This document shows, piece by piece, positions 53,906 through 64,000 of a stretch of DNA of 64,000 nucleotides. The position numbers and the translations under genes were made by a program. The DNA is from Elephas maximus indicus. Its lineage: Eukaryota; Chordata; Mammalia; Proboscidea; Elephantidae. The stretch is from positions 86,814,001 to 86,878,000 of the forward strand of contig NC_064820.1 of assembly GCF_024166365.1 (NCBI RefSeq), given 5' to 3'. Each line of letters begins with the position of its first letter. The stretch's first letter is position 1. Under the pieces are notes generated by a model. That model saw nothing but the letters and a program-made list of their open reading frames with translations. It made no database searches and had not been told where the DNA came from.

Positions 53906-55717
53906 GAATCGGTGTTGCACTTTGTCAAATGCCTTTTCTGCATCATTTGATAAGATCATGTGGCTCTTGTCTTTTGTTTTATTTATGTGATGGATTACAT
54001 TGATTGTTTTTCTAATGTTGAACCATCCCTGCATACCACTTGGTTGTGGTGAATTATTTTTTTGATATGTTGCTGAATTATATTGGCTAGAATTTTGCTG
54101 AAGACCTTTAAGTCTAAGTTCCTGAGGGATATCAGCCTGTAATTTTCTTTTTTGTGAAGACTTTACCTGGTTTTAGTATCAGGGTTATGCTGGCTTCATA
54201 GAATGAGTTTGGGAGTATTCCATCCTTTTCTATGCTCTGAAATACCTGTAGTAGTAGTGGTGTTAACTCTTCTCTGAAAGTTTGGTAGAATTCTCCAGTG
54301 AAGCCATCAGGGCCAGGGCTTTTCCTCTTTAGGACATTTTTGATTACTTTTTCAATCTTTTCTTTTGTTATAGGTTTATTTAGTTGTTCTGTCTCTGTTT
54401 GTGTTAGTTTAGGTAGGTAGTGCGTTTCTAGAAATTTGTCCATTTCCTCTAGGTTTTCAAATTTGTTAGAGTACAAGTTTTCATAGTACTCTGTTATGAT
54501 TATTTCAATTTCAGTTGGGTCTGTTGTGATATTGCCCATCTCATTTCTTATTCAAGTTATTTCCTTCATCTCCTGTTTTTCTTTTGTCAGTCTGGCCAAT
54601 GATTTATCAATTTTGTTAATCTTTTCAGAGAACCAGCTTTTGGTCTGTTTAACTCTTTCACCAATTGTTTTTCTGTTTTCTATTTCATTTAATCCTGCTC
54701 TAATTTTTAATTATTTATTTTTTTCTGGTGCCTGAGGGTTTCTTTTGTTGCTCTCTTCCTATTTGTTCAAGTTGTAGGGATAATTCTTGGGTTTTGGCCC
54801 TTTCTTCTTTTTGTATGTTTGTGTTTATTGATATAAATTGACCTCTGAGCACTGCTTTCACTGTGTCCCAAGGGTTCTGATAGGAAGTGTTTTCATTCTC
54901 ATTGGATCCTACGAATTTCTTTATTCCATCCTTGATGCCTCCTATAACCCAATCGTTTTTGAGCAGGGTATTGGTCAGTTTCCAGGTGTTTGATTTCTTT
55001 TCCCTGCTTTTTCTGTTATTGACTTCTAGTTTTATGGCCTTATGGCCAGAGAAGATGCTTTGTAATATTTCGATGTTTTGGATTCTGCTAACACTTGCTT
55101 TGTGACCTAATATGTGGTGTATTCTAGAGAATGTTCCACGTGTGTTGGAAAAGAAAGTATATTTGGCTGCTGTTGGGTGGAGTGTTCTGTATATGTCTAT
55201 GAGGTCAAGTTGGTTAACTGTGGCATTTAGCTCTTCTGTGTCTTTATTGAGCTTCTTTCTGGATGTTCTGTCCTTCACTGAAAGTGGTGTGTTGAAGTCT
55301 TCTCCTATTATTGTGGAGCTGTCTATCTCACTTTTCTATGCTGTTAGAGTTTGTTTTATGTATCCTGAATCTCCATCGTTGGGTGCATAAATATTTAATA
55401 AGGTTATATCCTCCTGGTATATTGTTCCTTTAATCATTATATAGTGTCCTTCCTTATCTTTTGTGGTATGGAGTCTGTTTTGTCAGAAATTAGTATAGCC
55501 ACTACTGCTCTTTTTTATTGTTGTTTGCTTGATATATTTTTTCCCATCTTTTGAATTTCAGTTTGTTTTTGTCTTTAAGTCTAAGATGGATCTCTTGTAG
55601 GCAGTATATAGCCAGGTCTTTTTTTTTTTTTTTTTTTTAACCCATTCTGCAACTCTCTGTCTCTTTATTAGTGCATTTAGTCCATTTACATTCAGCGTGA
55701 TTATAGATAAGTATGAA

Positions 55718-56330
55718 CCTAATTCTGTCGTTTAAAAAAAAAATTTTACTGTGCTTTAAGTGAAAGTTTACGAATCAAGTCGGACTCTCATACAAAAATT
55801 TATTAACACCTTGCTATATACTCCTAATTGCTCTCCCCCTAATGAGACTGCACACTCCTTCCCTCCTCTATTACTTTTCAAGTCCATTCGGCCAGATTCT
55901 GACCCTCTCTATCCTCTCACCTCCCCTTCAGACAGGAGATAACAATATAGTCTCATGTGTCTACTTGATCCAAGAAGCTCATTCTTCACCAGTATCATTG
56001 TTTATCCCATAGTCTAGTCCAATCCCTGTCTGAAGAGTTAGCTTTGGGAATGCTTCCTGTCTTGGGCTAACAGAAGGTCTGGGGACCATGACCTCCGGGA
56101 TCATTCTAGTCTCAGTCAGACCATTAAGTCTGGTCTTTTTACAAGAATTTGGGGTCTGCATCCCACTGTTCTGTTGCTCCCTCAGGGGTTCTTTGTTGTG
56201 TTCCCTGTCAGGGCAGTCATCAGTGGTAGCTGGGTATCATCTAGTTCTTCTGGTCTCAGGCTCTTATAGTCGCTGGCTTACGTGGCCCTTTCTGTCTCTT
56301 GGACTCATAATTACCCTAGTGCTGTCATTT
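55718..56330. repeat. TSD pair around the nested L1 fragment
   Basis: CCTAATTCTGTCGTTT (55718-55733) and CCTAGTGCTGTCATTT (56315-56330) match at 13 of 16. Removing one copy and the insert restores the order of copy A near 10135-10160. Confidence 0.75.
55734..56314 (-). mobile_element. 5'-truncated L1 (3'UTR only) nested in L1 copy B
   Basis: A 581 bp insertion colinear with the L1 3'UTR (GTGCTTTAAGTGAAAGTTTA at the left, TCTTGGACTCATAATTACCC at the right). Both flanking L1s show this as their own 3' end, so it is a separate later insertion on the same strand. The left junction has an A-run on plus (55734-55743) where a T-run is expected for a minus-strand poly(A) tail. Confidence 0.87.
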
Positions 56331-56699
56331 TGATGCCTTTTTCGTGTGTGTTGTTGACAGTTCCATTTTTCCACTTTATTGTGCTGAGTTGTTTTTCTTT
56401 GTGAATTGTGTGTTTTTCTTTTGCATTGTGATTGACATTGTTTTTGCTAAGTCTTTGTGTTTATCTTGTTTTTTATTTTGAGGTGTAGGATTGTTAGTCT
56501 TCTTTGTGGTTACCTTGATATTTACCCTTATTTTTCTAAGTTTAAACCTAACTTGTATCTCCCTATTTTGCCTTGATTTCCTCTCCATATGGAAGATCTA
56601 TGCCCACTTTATCTAGTCCCTCTTTATCGACTATTGTCATCTTTTACATAATGACATTGCTGATTCCCTGTTTGGAGTATTTTTTTTTAATCTTGATTT

Positions 56700-57789
56700 A
56701 TTTTTATGATTTCACTATCTGAGTTGATATCTGGTTGCTCTGTTCTGTGTTCTATTGTTGGGTTGACATCTGATGCTATTGATTTTCTATCCAGGAATTT
56801 CCTTTAGTATTTCTTGTAGTTTTGGTTTGGTTTTTGCAAATTCCCTAAGCTTTTGTTTATCTGTAAATGTCTTAATTTTGCCTTCGTATTTGAGAGACAG
56901 TTTTGCTGGATATACGATTCTTGGCTGGCAATTTTTCTCCTTCAATGCTTTATATATGTCATCCCACTGCCTTCTTGCCTGCATGGTTTCTGCCGAGTAG
57001 TCCAAACTTATTCTTATTGATTCTCCTTTGTAGGTGACTTTTCTCTTATCCCTGGCTGCTTTCAAAATTTTCTCTTTATCTTTGGTTTTGGCAAGTTTGA
57101 TAATAATATGTCTTGGTGACTTTCTTTTGGGATCTACCTTTTATGGGGTTCAGTGAGCATCTTGGATAGATATCCTTTCATCTTTCATGATATCAGGGAA
57201 GTTTTCTGCCAACAAATCTTCAACAACTCTCTCTGTATTTTCTGTTGTCCCTCCCTGTTCTGGTATTCCAATCACCTGCAAGTTACTCTTCTTGATAGAG
57301 TCCCAAATGGTTCTTAGGGTTTCTTCATTTTTTTTTTAATTCTTTTATCTGATTTTTCTTCACATATATTGGTCCAAGTGATTTATCTTCAGTCTCACAA
57401 ATTCTGCATTCCAGTTCCTCAGTTTTGTTCCTCTGACTTTCTATTGAGTTGTCTAGTTCTATAATTTTATTTTTAATGTTCTGAATTTCTATAGATTCTT
57501 GCAGTTTGTTAAATTTTTTATTATGTTCTTGAATAATCTTTTTAACTTCCTCAACTTCTTAATCTGTGTGTTCCTTGGGTTTTTCTGTTTGTTGCCTGAT
57601 CTCGTTCATGATGTTGTTCCTGATGTCTTGAAAAGCTCTGTATTTTAATCTTTCGTATTCTACATCTGGTGATTCTGGGAATGCATCTTCATCCAGAAAA
57701 GTCCTTGATTCTCTGTTTTGGGAGTTTGTTGAAGCAATCATGGTCTGCTTCTTTATGTGATTTGATATCAACTGTTGTCTCCAAGCCAT
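56700..57789 (-). pseudogene. L1 ORF1, decayed
   Basis: ORF1p, the L1 RNA-binding protein. N-terminal frame 57789-57559 (MAWRQQLISNHIKKQTMIAS, then DIRNNIMNEIRQQTEK) ends at a stop. The C-terminal domain lies in another phase, 57065-56787 (DYSAETMQARRQWDDIYKAL, KLSLKYEGKIKTF), so at least one frameshift separates them. The middle (coiled coil and RRM-like part) has several stops. It aligns along its length with ORF1 of copy A; the 3' limit is approximate. Confidence 0.88.
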
Positions 57790-59343
57790 CTATAAGTTAT
57801 TGTATTAATTTATATTTGCTCACTGTGTCCTAGTTTCTTGATTTGTTTTGTTTTGATATAGCCAAATAGTCTACTAGAGTGAGCTAACTTGGTTATTGGA
57901 GCCTTTGAAGCACTAATATCCTGTTACCAGATGGCTAGAGCTGTTACCAGGTATATGAGCCTAGGAGTCCATTCACTATTTTTGTGTAGATTCAGCTCAG
58001 GTGTCCTGATAGTCAGTCACCTACTGTGTGGTGTAGGCTCTCACCTACTATCTTAGAGGAGTAGTGGTGATGGGTGTACGCACCAGTTTCTCATAGCAGC
58101 AGGGGGTCACACTCTGAGGAAGGCCAGGGGCTGACAGCCTTCCCCCAAGTGTCAGTGAGGAGGGAGCAACTCTGTTCTTTAGAATGCTCTGGTGGGTAGG
58201 CTCTGCAGCTGTACCTTAGGCATCCAGTGCTTATACCTGTAAGGACCGGTAGGCACCACTGTCCTTTTGCAGGTGGCTAGGTGGCGTGGATGGAACCTCC
58301 AGTCCTCAGGCCCCTACTGTGGGTAGGTGAAGGCCCTGTTTACTAGGCAGAGTGGTATTGGACCTCTAAAACCTGCCTCTCCACCACAGAGCTGAAACAG
58401 TTACAGTCAGATCTCAAACAGATTTGCCCTTGCATCATAATAGCCACCTAGATCCATGTAGGGGTGAAAGCCAAAGTTTGTGGGTCACCTATGCCTGGAC
58501 TGGAGAGTCGCTACTGCTCTGCGCTTCCAATTGCAGAGTATTTTTCCCCCATTTGTTAATTTGTTCCTTCTTCCAGGACAGGAGAATGGCTCATGGAGTG
58601 CAGCAGGTGCTATCTCAGGCCCAGGGAAATCAACTGTTAATGAAGCTGGCTGGGGCAGACGGGGGGAGGGATCAGATAGATAGGAGAGAGTTCTTTCAAA
58701 AGAAGGAGCTATTAGATCCACACATGGTAAATTAGGCAAAATCACTTATCTTGTATTGAGAGTGCTGTATTATCTCAGATTTCAGAGGTGTGTGTAGCCT
58801 GTGTGTGTGCTGGCTGGGTCCCCACCAAGATGCCCCAGGGGGTTAGGGCTGCGTCCCATGCTTACCTCCTTTCATTGAAGCAGCTGTGTCCTAAACTCCA
58901 CTGCCAGTCCCGCGGTCATCACACCAGGGGGTTGGGGCACCGGTACTTCGGTTGCCTTCTTTCGTTGAAGCACCCGCTTCCTAAACACTGCAGCCAGCCC
59001 CGTTGTAGACACGCCACAGGGTCAGGGGTGCGCCACTCTGCTTGACTTCTCTCCCTGAAGCTGCTGTATCTTAGGGAACTACCATCGGCCCTGCCTCAGT
59101 CACACCAAAGAACGTGCCAAGGAATCGGAGCTGAGGTGCGGTGTGGGCTTGGCAACTCAACACTGCTTCTGCACTGTCTTTCCTTCCCCCGTCACTCAGA
59201 CCGATTCCTTAATTTTGTTTTTGATGCTCAGGGATTCTAGCTTGTCACATACATAATTGATTCACTTGTGTTTTCGGGTCTTTGTTGTAGGAGGCATTGG
59301 CGGAAGCTACTGGCTAGTTCTCCATCTTGGCCCTGACTCTCCC
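57790..59343 (-). promoter_or_regulatory. L1 copy B 5'UTR with tandem repeats
   Basis: About 1.55 kb, higher in G+C than the rest, ending near CCATCTTGGCCCTGACTC, like the CCATCTTGGC of copy A. It contains three ~90 bp tandem units (58835-59103). It presumably held the internal promoter. Confidence 0.7.
58835..59103. repeat. Three ~90 bp tandem units in L1 5'UTR
   Basis: Units start at 58835 (CCAGGGGGTTAGGGCTGCGT), 58924 (CCAGGGGGTTGGGGCACCGG) and 59014 (CCACAGGGTCAGGGGTGCGC). Each contains a TTG/CTGAAGC block (CATTGAAGCAGCTG, CGTTGAAGCACCCG, CCTGAAGCTGCTG) about 50 bp in. Diverged but in register. Confidence 0.78.
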
Positions 59344-59353
59344 ATTATTTCTT
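59344..59353. repeat. Target-site duplication, right copy (L1 copy B)
   Basis: ATTATTTCTT, partner of 50831-50840. Confidence 0.8.
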
Positions 59354-60590
59354 ATATATAACTTCAGAGATGAATACTGTGCAGAAACTGAGAGGCTTAG
59401 ATAAGGCATATCTGAGTGTCGAAATTTTTTTACTTTTCAAGAAAAGAAAAGATCATACTGGGGCTAAAAGGTTTATAAGTGGGGGGGATAGCATTAAAAC
59501 ATATCTCAGTGTTAAAACCAGGTGGCCTTCTACTTCATTGGTTTTGTCACCATTTTTGGCTTGCAATGTTCAAGATAATTTTCATTCTTAATGGCAAGAA
59601 ACATTATGCATCCAGGATAAAAATAAAATATGATTTACTAAAATAATAGTTTAATGAAAGATTATTTATTTTTGTTTAAAAATCTTAAGGCACATAGTAA
59701 CATTACCTTGAATAAACAGTGTTATTAAGTTTCAGGAGTAAAGTGATTTTTAATAATGAGAAGAGGCATAATTGCAAAAAAATTTTTCTAACACAAATAA
59801 AAGCTTTTAGAGAGACTGAATAAAAGGTGAGACTGAATCACTGAAACTGGCCAGAGAAAGATGCAAATTAAGAATTTGCCCAAAAATAGAGTAGGAACTC
59901 ATTTTATTAGAAGTAAAGCAAATGAAGACTCCAGCCACCCCAAGTCTCACACCAGTGATTTAATTGTAAAAGTCTTTCCTTAGAAACAGGATTAATTCCA
60001 ATTAATGGATTCTCAAATTATGTTTATAAACACTAACAAAACATTATTGTGCCATAGCATAGCCTTTGCACAGCATCTATCCTATGTAGTGTTATAAGAC
60101 ATTTTATGAAAGACGAAGGTTCATTAATTTTGGTAATCCCCTATTTTGTAGATGAAGAAACTGAAGCATAAAACATTTAGAAGACAACCCACTACAAGTT
60201 TTCAGGAAAGCAGGAGAAATTCCTTCCCTCTTAGTCCTGTGTGTATGATAGTCCCCCCAAGAAAAAAAGAAAAGCAAGGTTCATGTAGATCAAAAGAAAA
60301 AGAAAATTTTATAGAGCCTATAGTAGCAACCCAGGAGAGATGTGGAATCAGAAGTAAGAAATAAACATTTACAAACTGCAAAGACCTAAATTCACTTCTT
60401 TCTGGCTTTTCTAATGAGGCACGAGCTCAAGGGTCTTGATACAAAGCTCTTAGGTTCGTAGCTACTGATACCCTCTTCTTTAGCACTTTGCAGACATTTA
60501 GTATCCTCTGAGAAAGCTGAGGTTCAGGCCATGGTTGACATCACAACCTACAATGTGACTCAGCAAAGCGAGCCTTCTTTACGGAGGCCT
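59354..60590. other. Unassigned AT-rich sequence
   Basis: About 1.2 kb with no recognised repeat and no gene. Confidence 0.5.
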
Positions 60591-60603
60591 GCCCTCGAGC
60601 TGT
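60591..60603. repeat. Target-site duplication, left copy (RTE)
   Basis: GCCCTCGAGCTGT matches GCCCTTGAGTTAT at 62328-62340 (10 of 13). Confidence 0.7.
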
Positions 60604-62327
60604 AATGAAATGTGCAAAGACCTGGAGTTAGAAAACCAAAAGTGAAGAGCATGCTCTGCATTTCTCAAGCTGAAAGAACTGAAGACAAAATTCAATCCTT
60701 GATTTGCAATATTGAAGGATTCTATGGGCAAAATATTAAAAGACACAGGAAGCATCAAAAGATGGAAAGAATACACAGAGTCAATGTACTGAAAAGAATT
60801 AGTTGACATTCAGCCATTTCAGGAGTTAGCATATGATCAAGAACTGATGGTATTGAAGCAAGAAGTCCAAGCTGCACTGAAAAAATTTTTAAGGCATTGG
60901 CAAAAAACAAGCCTTCAGGAACTGAAAGAATTCCAGTTGAGATGTTTCAACAAATGGATGCAGTACTGGAGGTGCTCACTCATCTATGCCAAGAAATTTA
61001 GAAGACAGCTACCTGGCTAACTGACTGGAAGAGATTCATATTTGGGCCCATTCCAAAGAAAGTGATCCTACAGACTGTGGAAGTTATAGAACAATATCAA
61101 TGTCACATGCATGTAAAATTTTGCTGAAGATCATTCAAAAGCGGTTGCAGCAGTACATCGACAGGGAACTGCCAGAAATTCAAGCCAGATTCAGAAGACG
61201 ACATGGAAAAATGGATATCATTGCTCATATCAGATGAATCTTGGCTGAAAGCAGAGAACACCAGAAAGATGTTTACCTGTGTTTTGCTGATGAAAAGGCA
61301 TTCAACTGTGTGGATCATAACAAATTATGGATAACATTTTGAAGAATGGGAATTCCAGAACATTTGTGTTCTTGTGGAAACTGTACATAGACCAAGAGGT
61401 AGTCGTTCAAACAGAACAAAAAAATACAGGAAAGGTGTGCCTCAGGGTTGTATCCTTTCACCATATTTATTTGATCTACATGCTGAGTAAATAGTCTGAG
61501 AAGCTGGACTATATGAAGAAGAATTGGAGGAAGACTAACAACCTGCATTATGCAGATGACACAATATTGGCTGCAGAAAGTGAAGAGGACTTGAAACACT
61601 TACTGATGAAGATCAAAGACTTCGGCCTTCCGTATGGATTACACCTCAACATAAAGAAAATAAAAATCCTCACAACTGGACCAATAAGCAACATCATGAT
61701 AAATAGAGAAAATATTGAAGTTGTCAAAGGTTTCATTTTACTTGGATCCACTATCAACACCCAAGGAAGCAGCAGTCAAAAAATCAAAAGACACATTGCA
61801 TTGGGCAAATCTACTGCAAAAGATCTCTTTAAAGTGTTCAAAAGCAAAGATGTCACCTTGAGGACTAAGTTATGTCTGATCCAAGTGTGGTATTTTCAGT
61901 TGCCTCATATGCATGCAAAAGCTGGACAATGAATAAGGAAGAACAAAGAAGAATTGGTGCATTTAAATTATGGTGTTGGAAAAGAATATTGAATATACCA
62001 TGGACTGCCAGAAAAACAAACAAATTTGGCTTGGAAGAAGTACAGCCAGAATGCTCCTTAGAAAAGAAGATGGTGAGACCTGTCTCAAGTACTTTGGACA
62101 TGTTATCAGGAAGAATCAGTCCCAGAAGAATGGCATCATGCTTGATAAAGTAGAAGGTCATTGAAAAAGAGGAAGACCCTCACGGGAGTGGATTGATACA
62201 GGGGCTGCAACAGTGAGCTCAAGCATAGCAATGATTGTGAGGATGGTGCAGGACTGGGCAGGGTTTCATTCTGTTGTACATTGAGTGCTGTGAGTCAGAA
62301 CCAACTTGTTGGCACCTAACAACAACA
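60604..62327 (+). mobile_element. 5'-truncated RTE LINE with TSD
   Basis: 1.72 kb covering the linker, RT and 3' end, starting at AATGAAATGTGCAAAGACCT and ending GGCACCTAACAACAACA. The endonuclease and 5'UTR are absent, so it was truncated at insertion. Same strand as the full-length RTE at 39659. Confidence 0.92.
60612..62164 (+). pseudogene. RTE reverse transcriptase remnant
   Basis: Linker in 60612-60806 (MQRPGVRKPKVKSMLCISQA). RT palm in 61513-61932: LHYADDTILAAESEEDLKHL, keeping YADD at 61549-61560, then KILTTGPISNIM and GFILLGSTINTQGSSSQKIK. The C-terminus continues in 61872-62153 and 61970-62164 (KAKSW-like SYACKSWTMNKEEQRR, LKYFGHVIRKNQSQ). Stops and shifts between frames show it is dead even though the catalytic box is intact. 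Confidence 0.9.
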
Positions 62328-62340
62328 GCCCTTGAGTTAT
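62328..62340. repeat. Target-site duplication, right copy (RTE)
   Basis: Partner of 60591-60603. Confidence 0.7.
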
Positions 62341-63562
62341 AGGGCCAGCCCAACCCCTGACTTGCTGCACCAGATCTGTGATCCCAATTATAAAGAGCCC
62401 ACAGCTAAGCAGGTAGGAGCAAAAGACTGTCCGGCCAACCAGCAGAGAAATAAACCTGCTAAGATTCTCTGTGAGCAACCCAGAAGGCATGGTTGTGAGA
62501 CTATGTCCCAGGACCTACTTTTACTCCTTTTGTGCAGAAAACACAAGCCAGAAGGACCTTTGTTGTTGCTACCTACCTTCCAGAAAATCTGCTCCTGTAG
62601 TTACCTGGCACAGCTTAGTTCTGGAAAGAAGTAGCAGCAAAAGATGAGGCTGAGGAGGAAGGACAGGCCAGGTCTCAGAGGGCTTGCACTGCTCTCCATT
62701 CTGACGAGCTCAGATTTCATCCTGAAGGCATCTGGAAGCCAATGAAAGTTTTCAGCAGAGAAGTGCACTTGAGAACGATCATTCTGGCTCACTGCAACGT
62801 AAAGTGAAGTGAGAAAGAACTGCCTTGTTCATCATTGTAGCACATTGTCTGGTGCAAAATAGCTAAGTAGATGTTCAATATGTATCTGTGGACTAGATGA
62901 ATGAGTGAATGGATGAATGGGTGAATTTAGAGGTGGAGGAAGAAGAGCCTGACAAAGAACTCACTTTGTTGAAGGTTATGAGCAACATTTTAACCACTAT
63001 ATGCATGAGATTGCCTAATATGTAAGAAGGGTAGCACTATCTACTTCACAGGGTAATTACGCCTTTTGGAAGCTTTCATTATAGTGGAGCAGGCAGGAAA
63101 AAAATAAAAGTAAAGTATTAACAAATTATAGTTGGTATCATGAAGGAAACCAAGGGCTAAAATACAGAATAACAAGGGAGACCTATTTTAGACGGTATGG
63201 TTGAGGAAAATCTCCGTGAGAATGTGACAGTTTAAGCTGAGCCCCGAAGGATGAGAAGAAACTAACTACATGAAGAACCGAGGAAAAAGATTTACAGGAA
63301 GAGGAACAGCTTCTGCAAAAGTGCTGAGGCAGCAGAGAGCTCATTCTGTTAAAAAAAACTAAAAGGAGACCCGAAAGACTGAAGCTCAGTGCCTGAACGA
63401 GAAAGTAGCAGAGAGACAGGGGCCAGACTGGTAGACTGGTGAGTTGTCAGCTTCATCCACCTGACCTCTTCCACTAGGGGAATGAAGGGAATCCAAGAGA
63501 GAGAGCAGAATAGATAAGCAACTAGGGTATGAGCAAATTTTCAGAGCAACTTTATTCTAGGC
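62341..63562. other. Diverged old mammalian repeats, family not named
   Basis: About 62640-62800 (TGAAGGCATCTGGAAGCCAA, ACGATCATTCTGGCTCACTG) and 63190-63340 (AAGCTGAGCCCCGAAGGATG, CAAAAGTGCTGAGGCAGCAG) carry the wording of an ancient mammalian interspersed repeat also glimpsed at 19490-19740. 62818-62925 resembles an L2 or MIR 3' end (TGTCTGGTGCAAAATAGC, then TGAATGAGTGAATGGATGAA). No gene is supported. Confidence 0.4.
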
Positions 63563-63793
63563 CTTTCCTAAAGAGGGAGACTCTAGGTGGTGCAAACAGT
63601 TAAGGCACTCAGCTGCTAACCAAAAGGCTGGAGATTTAAGTCCACTCCGAGGCACCTCAGAAGAAAGGCCTGGCAATCTACTTCTGGAAATCAGCCATTG
63701 AAAACCCCATGGAGCACAGTACTACTCTGACATACATGGGTTTGCCATGAGTCAGAACTGACTCCACGACAACTGTTTTCTTTCCCCAAAGAG
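63563..63793 (+). repeat. AfroSINE, CACCCAGG-type body, with TSD
   Basis: Element about 63576-63779: CTCTAGGTGGTGCAAACAGT, CTGCTAACCAAAAGGCTGGA, AGAAGAAAGGCCTGGCAATC, CATGAGTCAGAACTGACTCC, GACAACTGTTTT. Flanks CTTTCCTAAAGAG (63563-63575) and CTTTCCCCAAAGAG (63780-63793) form a TSD with one indel. Confidence 0.9.
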
Positions 63794-64000
63794 ACTACCA
63801 CATCTAGAAACACTCAGAAGAGAAAGAATTACATGTATTGAAGACAAAGATTTCCAACTTGGTCAGATGAAATGCTTGGGAAGTCAGATTCCTTTCTCCC
63901 CAGGAAAAGTATCATTAACCTGTCTCATGAAAAGAGAGGGCTTTTTGTTTTTCATTTTCTTTCAGCATTATAGCCTATCCCAAAGTGTAATTAACAGCAG

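Larger units (their letters stand above)
51800..56328 (-). pseudogene. L1 ORF2, interrupted by an L1 fragment
   Basis: The start is taken at 56328 because the ATG there followed by TAL would lead into GSYLSIITLNVNGLNA once the insertion is removed. The nested L1 fragment therefore lands about five codons after the start. Downstream blocks: endonuclease end (MKDRTSRKKLNKDTEELNAT and RIHHILGHKASV, frame 55278-54715), RT entry ([18 protein letters not shown] in 54539-54132), and a 333-residue uninterrupted stretch 53717-52716 with [13 protein letters not shown] and [11 protein letters not shown]. The palm box is FAGD at about 53561-53550, not FADD. The C-terminal region continues in 52710-52204 and 52244-52011 ([10 protein letters not shown]). 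Inactive. Confidence 0.92.
50841..59343 (-). mobile_element. Full-length L1 LINE (copy B)
   Basis: 8.50 kb on the minus strand with a perfect 10 bp TSD. Order: 5'UTR 59343-57790, ORF1 57789 to about 56700, ORF2 56328 to about 51800 interrupted by an L1 fragment (55734-56314), then 3'UTR to 50841. Without the inserted fragment it is about 7.9 kb, close to copy A (7.55 kb); the difference is mostly in the 5'UTR. Both L1s lie in the same orientation about 38 kb apart. Frameshifts and stops in both ORFs and the lost FADD aspartate show it is inactive. Confidence 0.93.

Noticed and set aside
1-64000. CRISPR array, operon, phage or bacterial features
   Set aside because: No spacer-repeat array, no ribosome-binding-site gene clusters; repeat content is mammalian.
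1-64000. An undescribed multi-gene biological system
   Set aside because: Apart from retrotransposon remnants and one 5S pseudogene there is no gene cluster; the novelty, if any, lies in the insertion scars and SINE/RTE structures listed as findings.

Overview
The window is non-coding mammalian DNA, almost certainly from an afrotherian of the paenungulate group and most likely an elephant. The inference rests on repeat content. There are roughly two dozen copies or fragments of AfroSINE-type SINEs (tRNA-derived head, box-B-like GGTTCGAA region, tail related to an RTE LINE). There are several RTE-clade LINEs ending in a CAA-type tail, and two long L1 elements of one lineage. Older eutherian repeats (MIR, L2, MaLR LTRs, old L1) fill much of the rest. 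The call rests on recognising families by eye; no database was searched.

I see no intact host protein-coding gene. The longest reading frames are remnants of retrotransposon proteins: L1 ORF1p, L1 ORF2p, and the RTE endonuclease/reverse transcriptase. The window therefore looks intergenic or deep-intronic. The only host-gene-derived sequence I recognise is a 5S rRNA pseudogene at 35903-36021 (- strand), abutting the 5' end of an AfroSINE.

Layout. 1-4465: old LTR, then a run of minus-strand SINEs. 4466-15207: a full-length minus-strand RTE split by a full-length minus-strand L1 (5371-12922); both insertions keep target-site duplications (TSDs). 15219-39650: unique sequence with scattered SINEs, MIRs, a solo LTR inside a MIR (21217-22021), two MaLR LTRs, an internally deleted RTE (28961-29343) and a tRNA-headed SINE related to it. 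39659-42848: full-length plus-strand RTE. 43000-50800: SINEs, MIR, and an L2 interrupted by an RTE fragment with a TSD (47051-47579). 50841-59343: a second full-length minus-strand L1, carrying a 0.58 kb L1 fragment inserted at the first codons of ORF2. 60604-62327: 5'-truncated plus-strand RTE with a TSD. 62341-64000: old repeats and one more SINE.

How the parts relate. RTE supplies the tail seen on the SINEs, so RTE is the presumed mobilising machinery for the AfroSINEs; L1 acted independently. All copies here look dead. Both L1 copies have lost one aspartate of the FADD box, and one full-length RTE has YAND instead of YADD. The most unusual observations are two apparent 'tail-only' insertions (a T-run at 6541-6559 and a GTT-repeat at 37893-37906, each between perfect direct repeats), the 5S/SINE junction, an RTE deletion derivative that resembles an ancestor of the tRNA-headed SINE, and ~90 bp tandem repeats in one L1 5'UTR.
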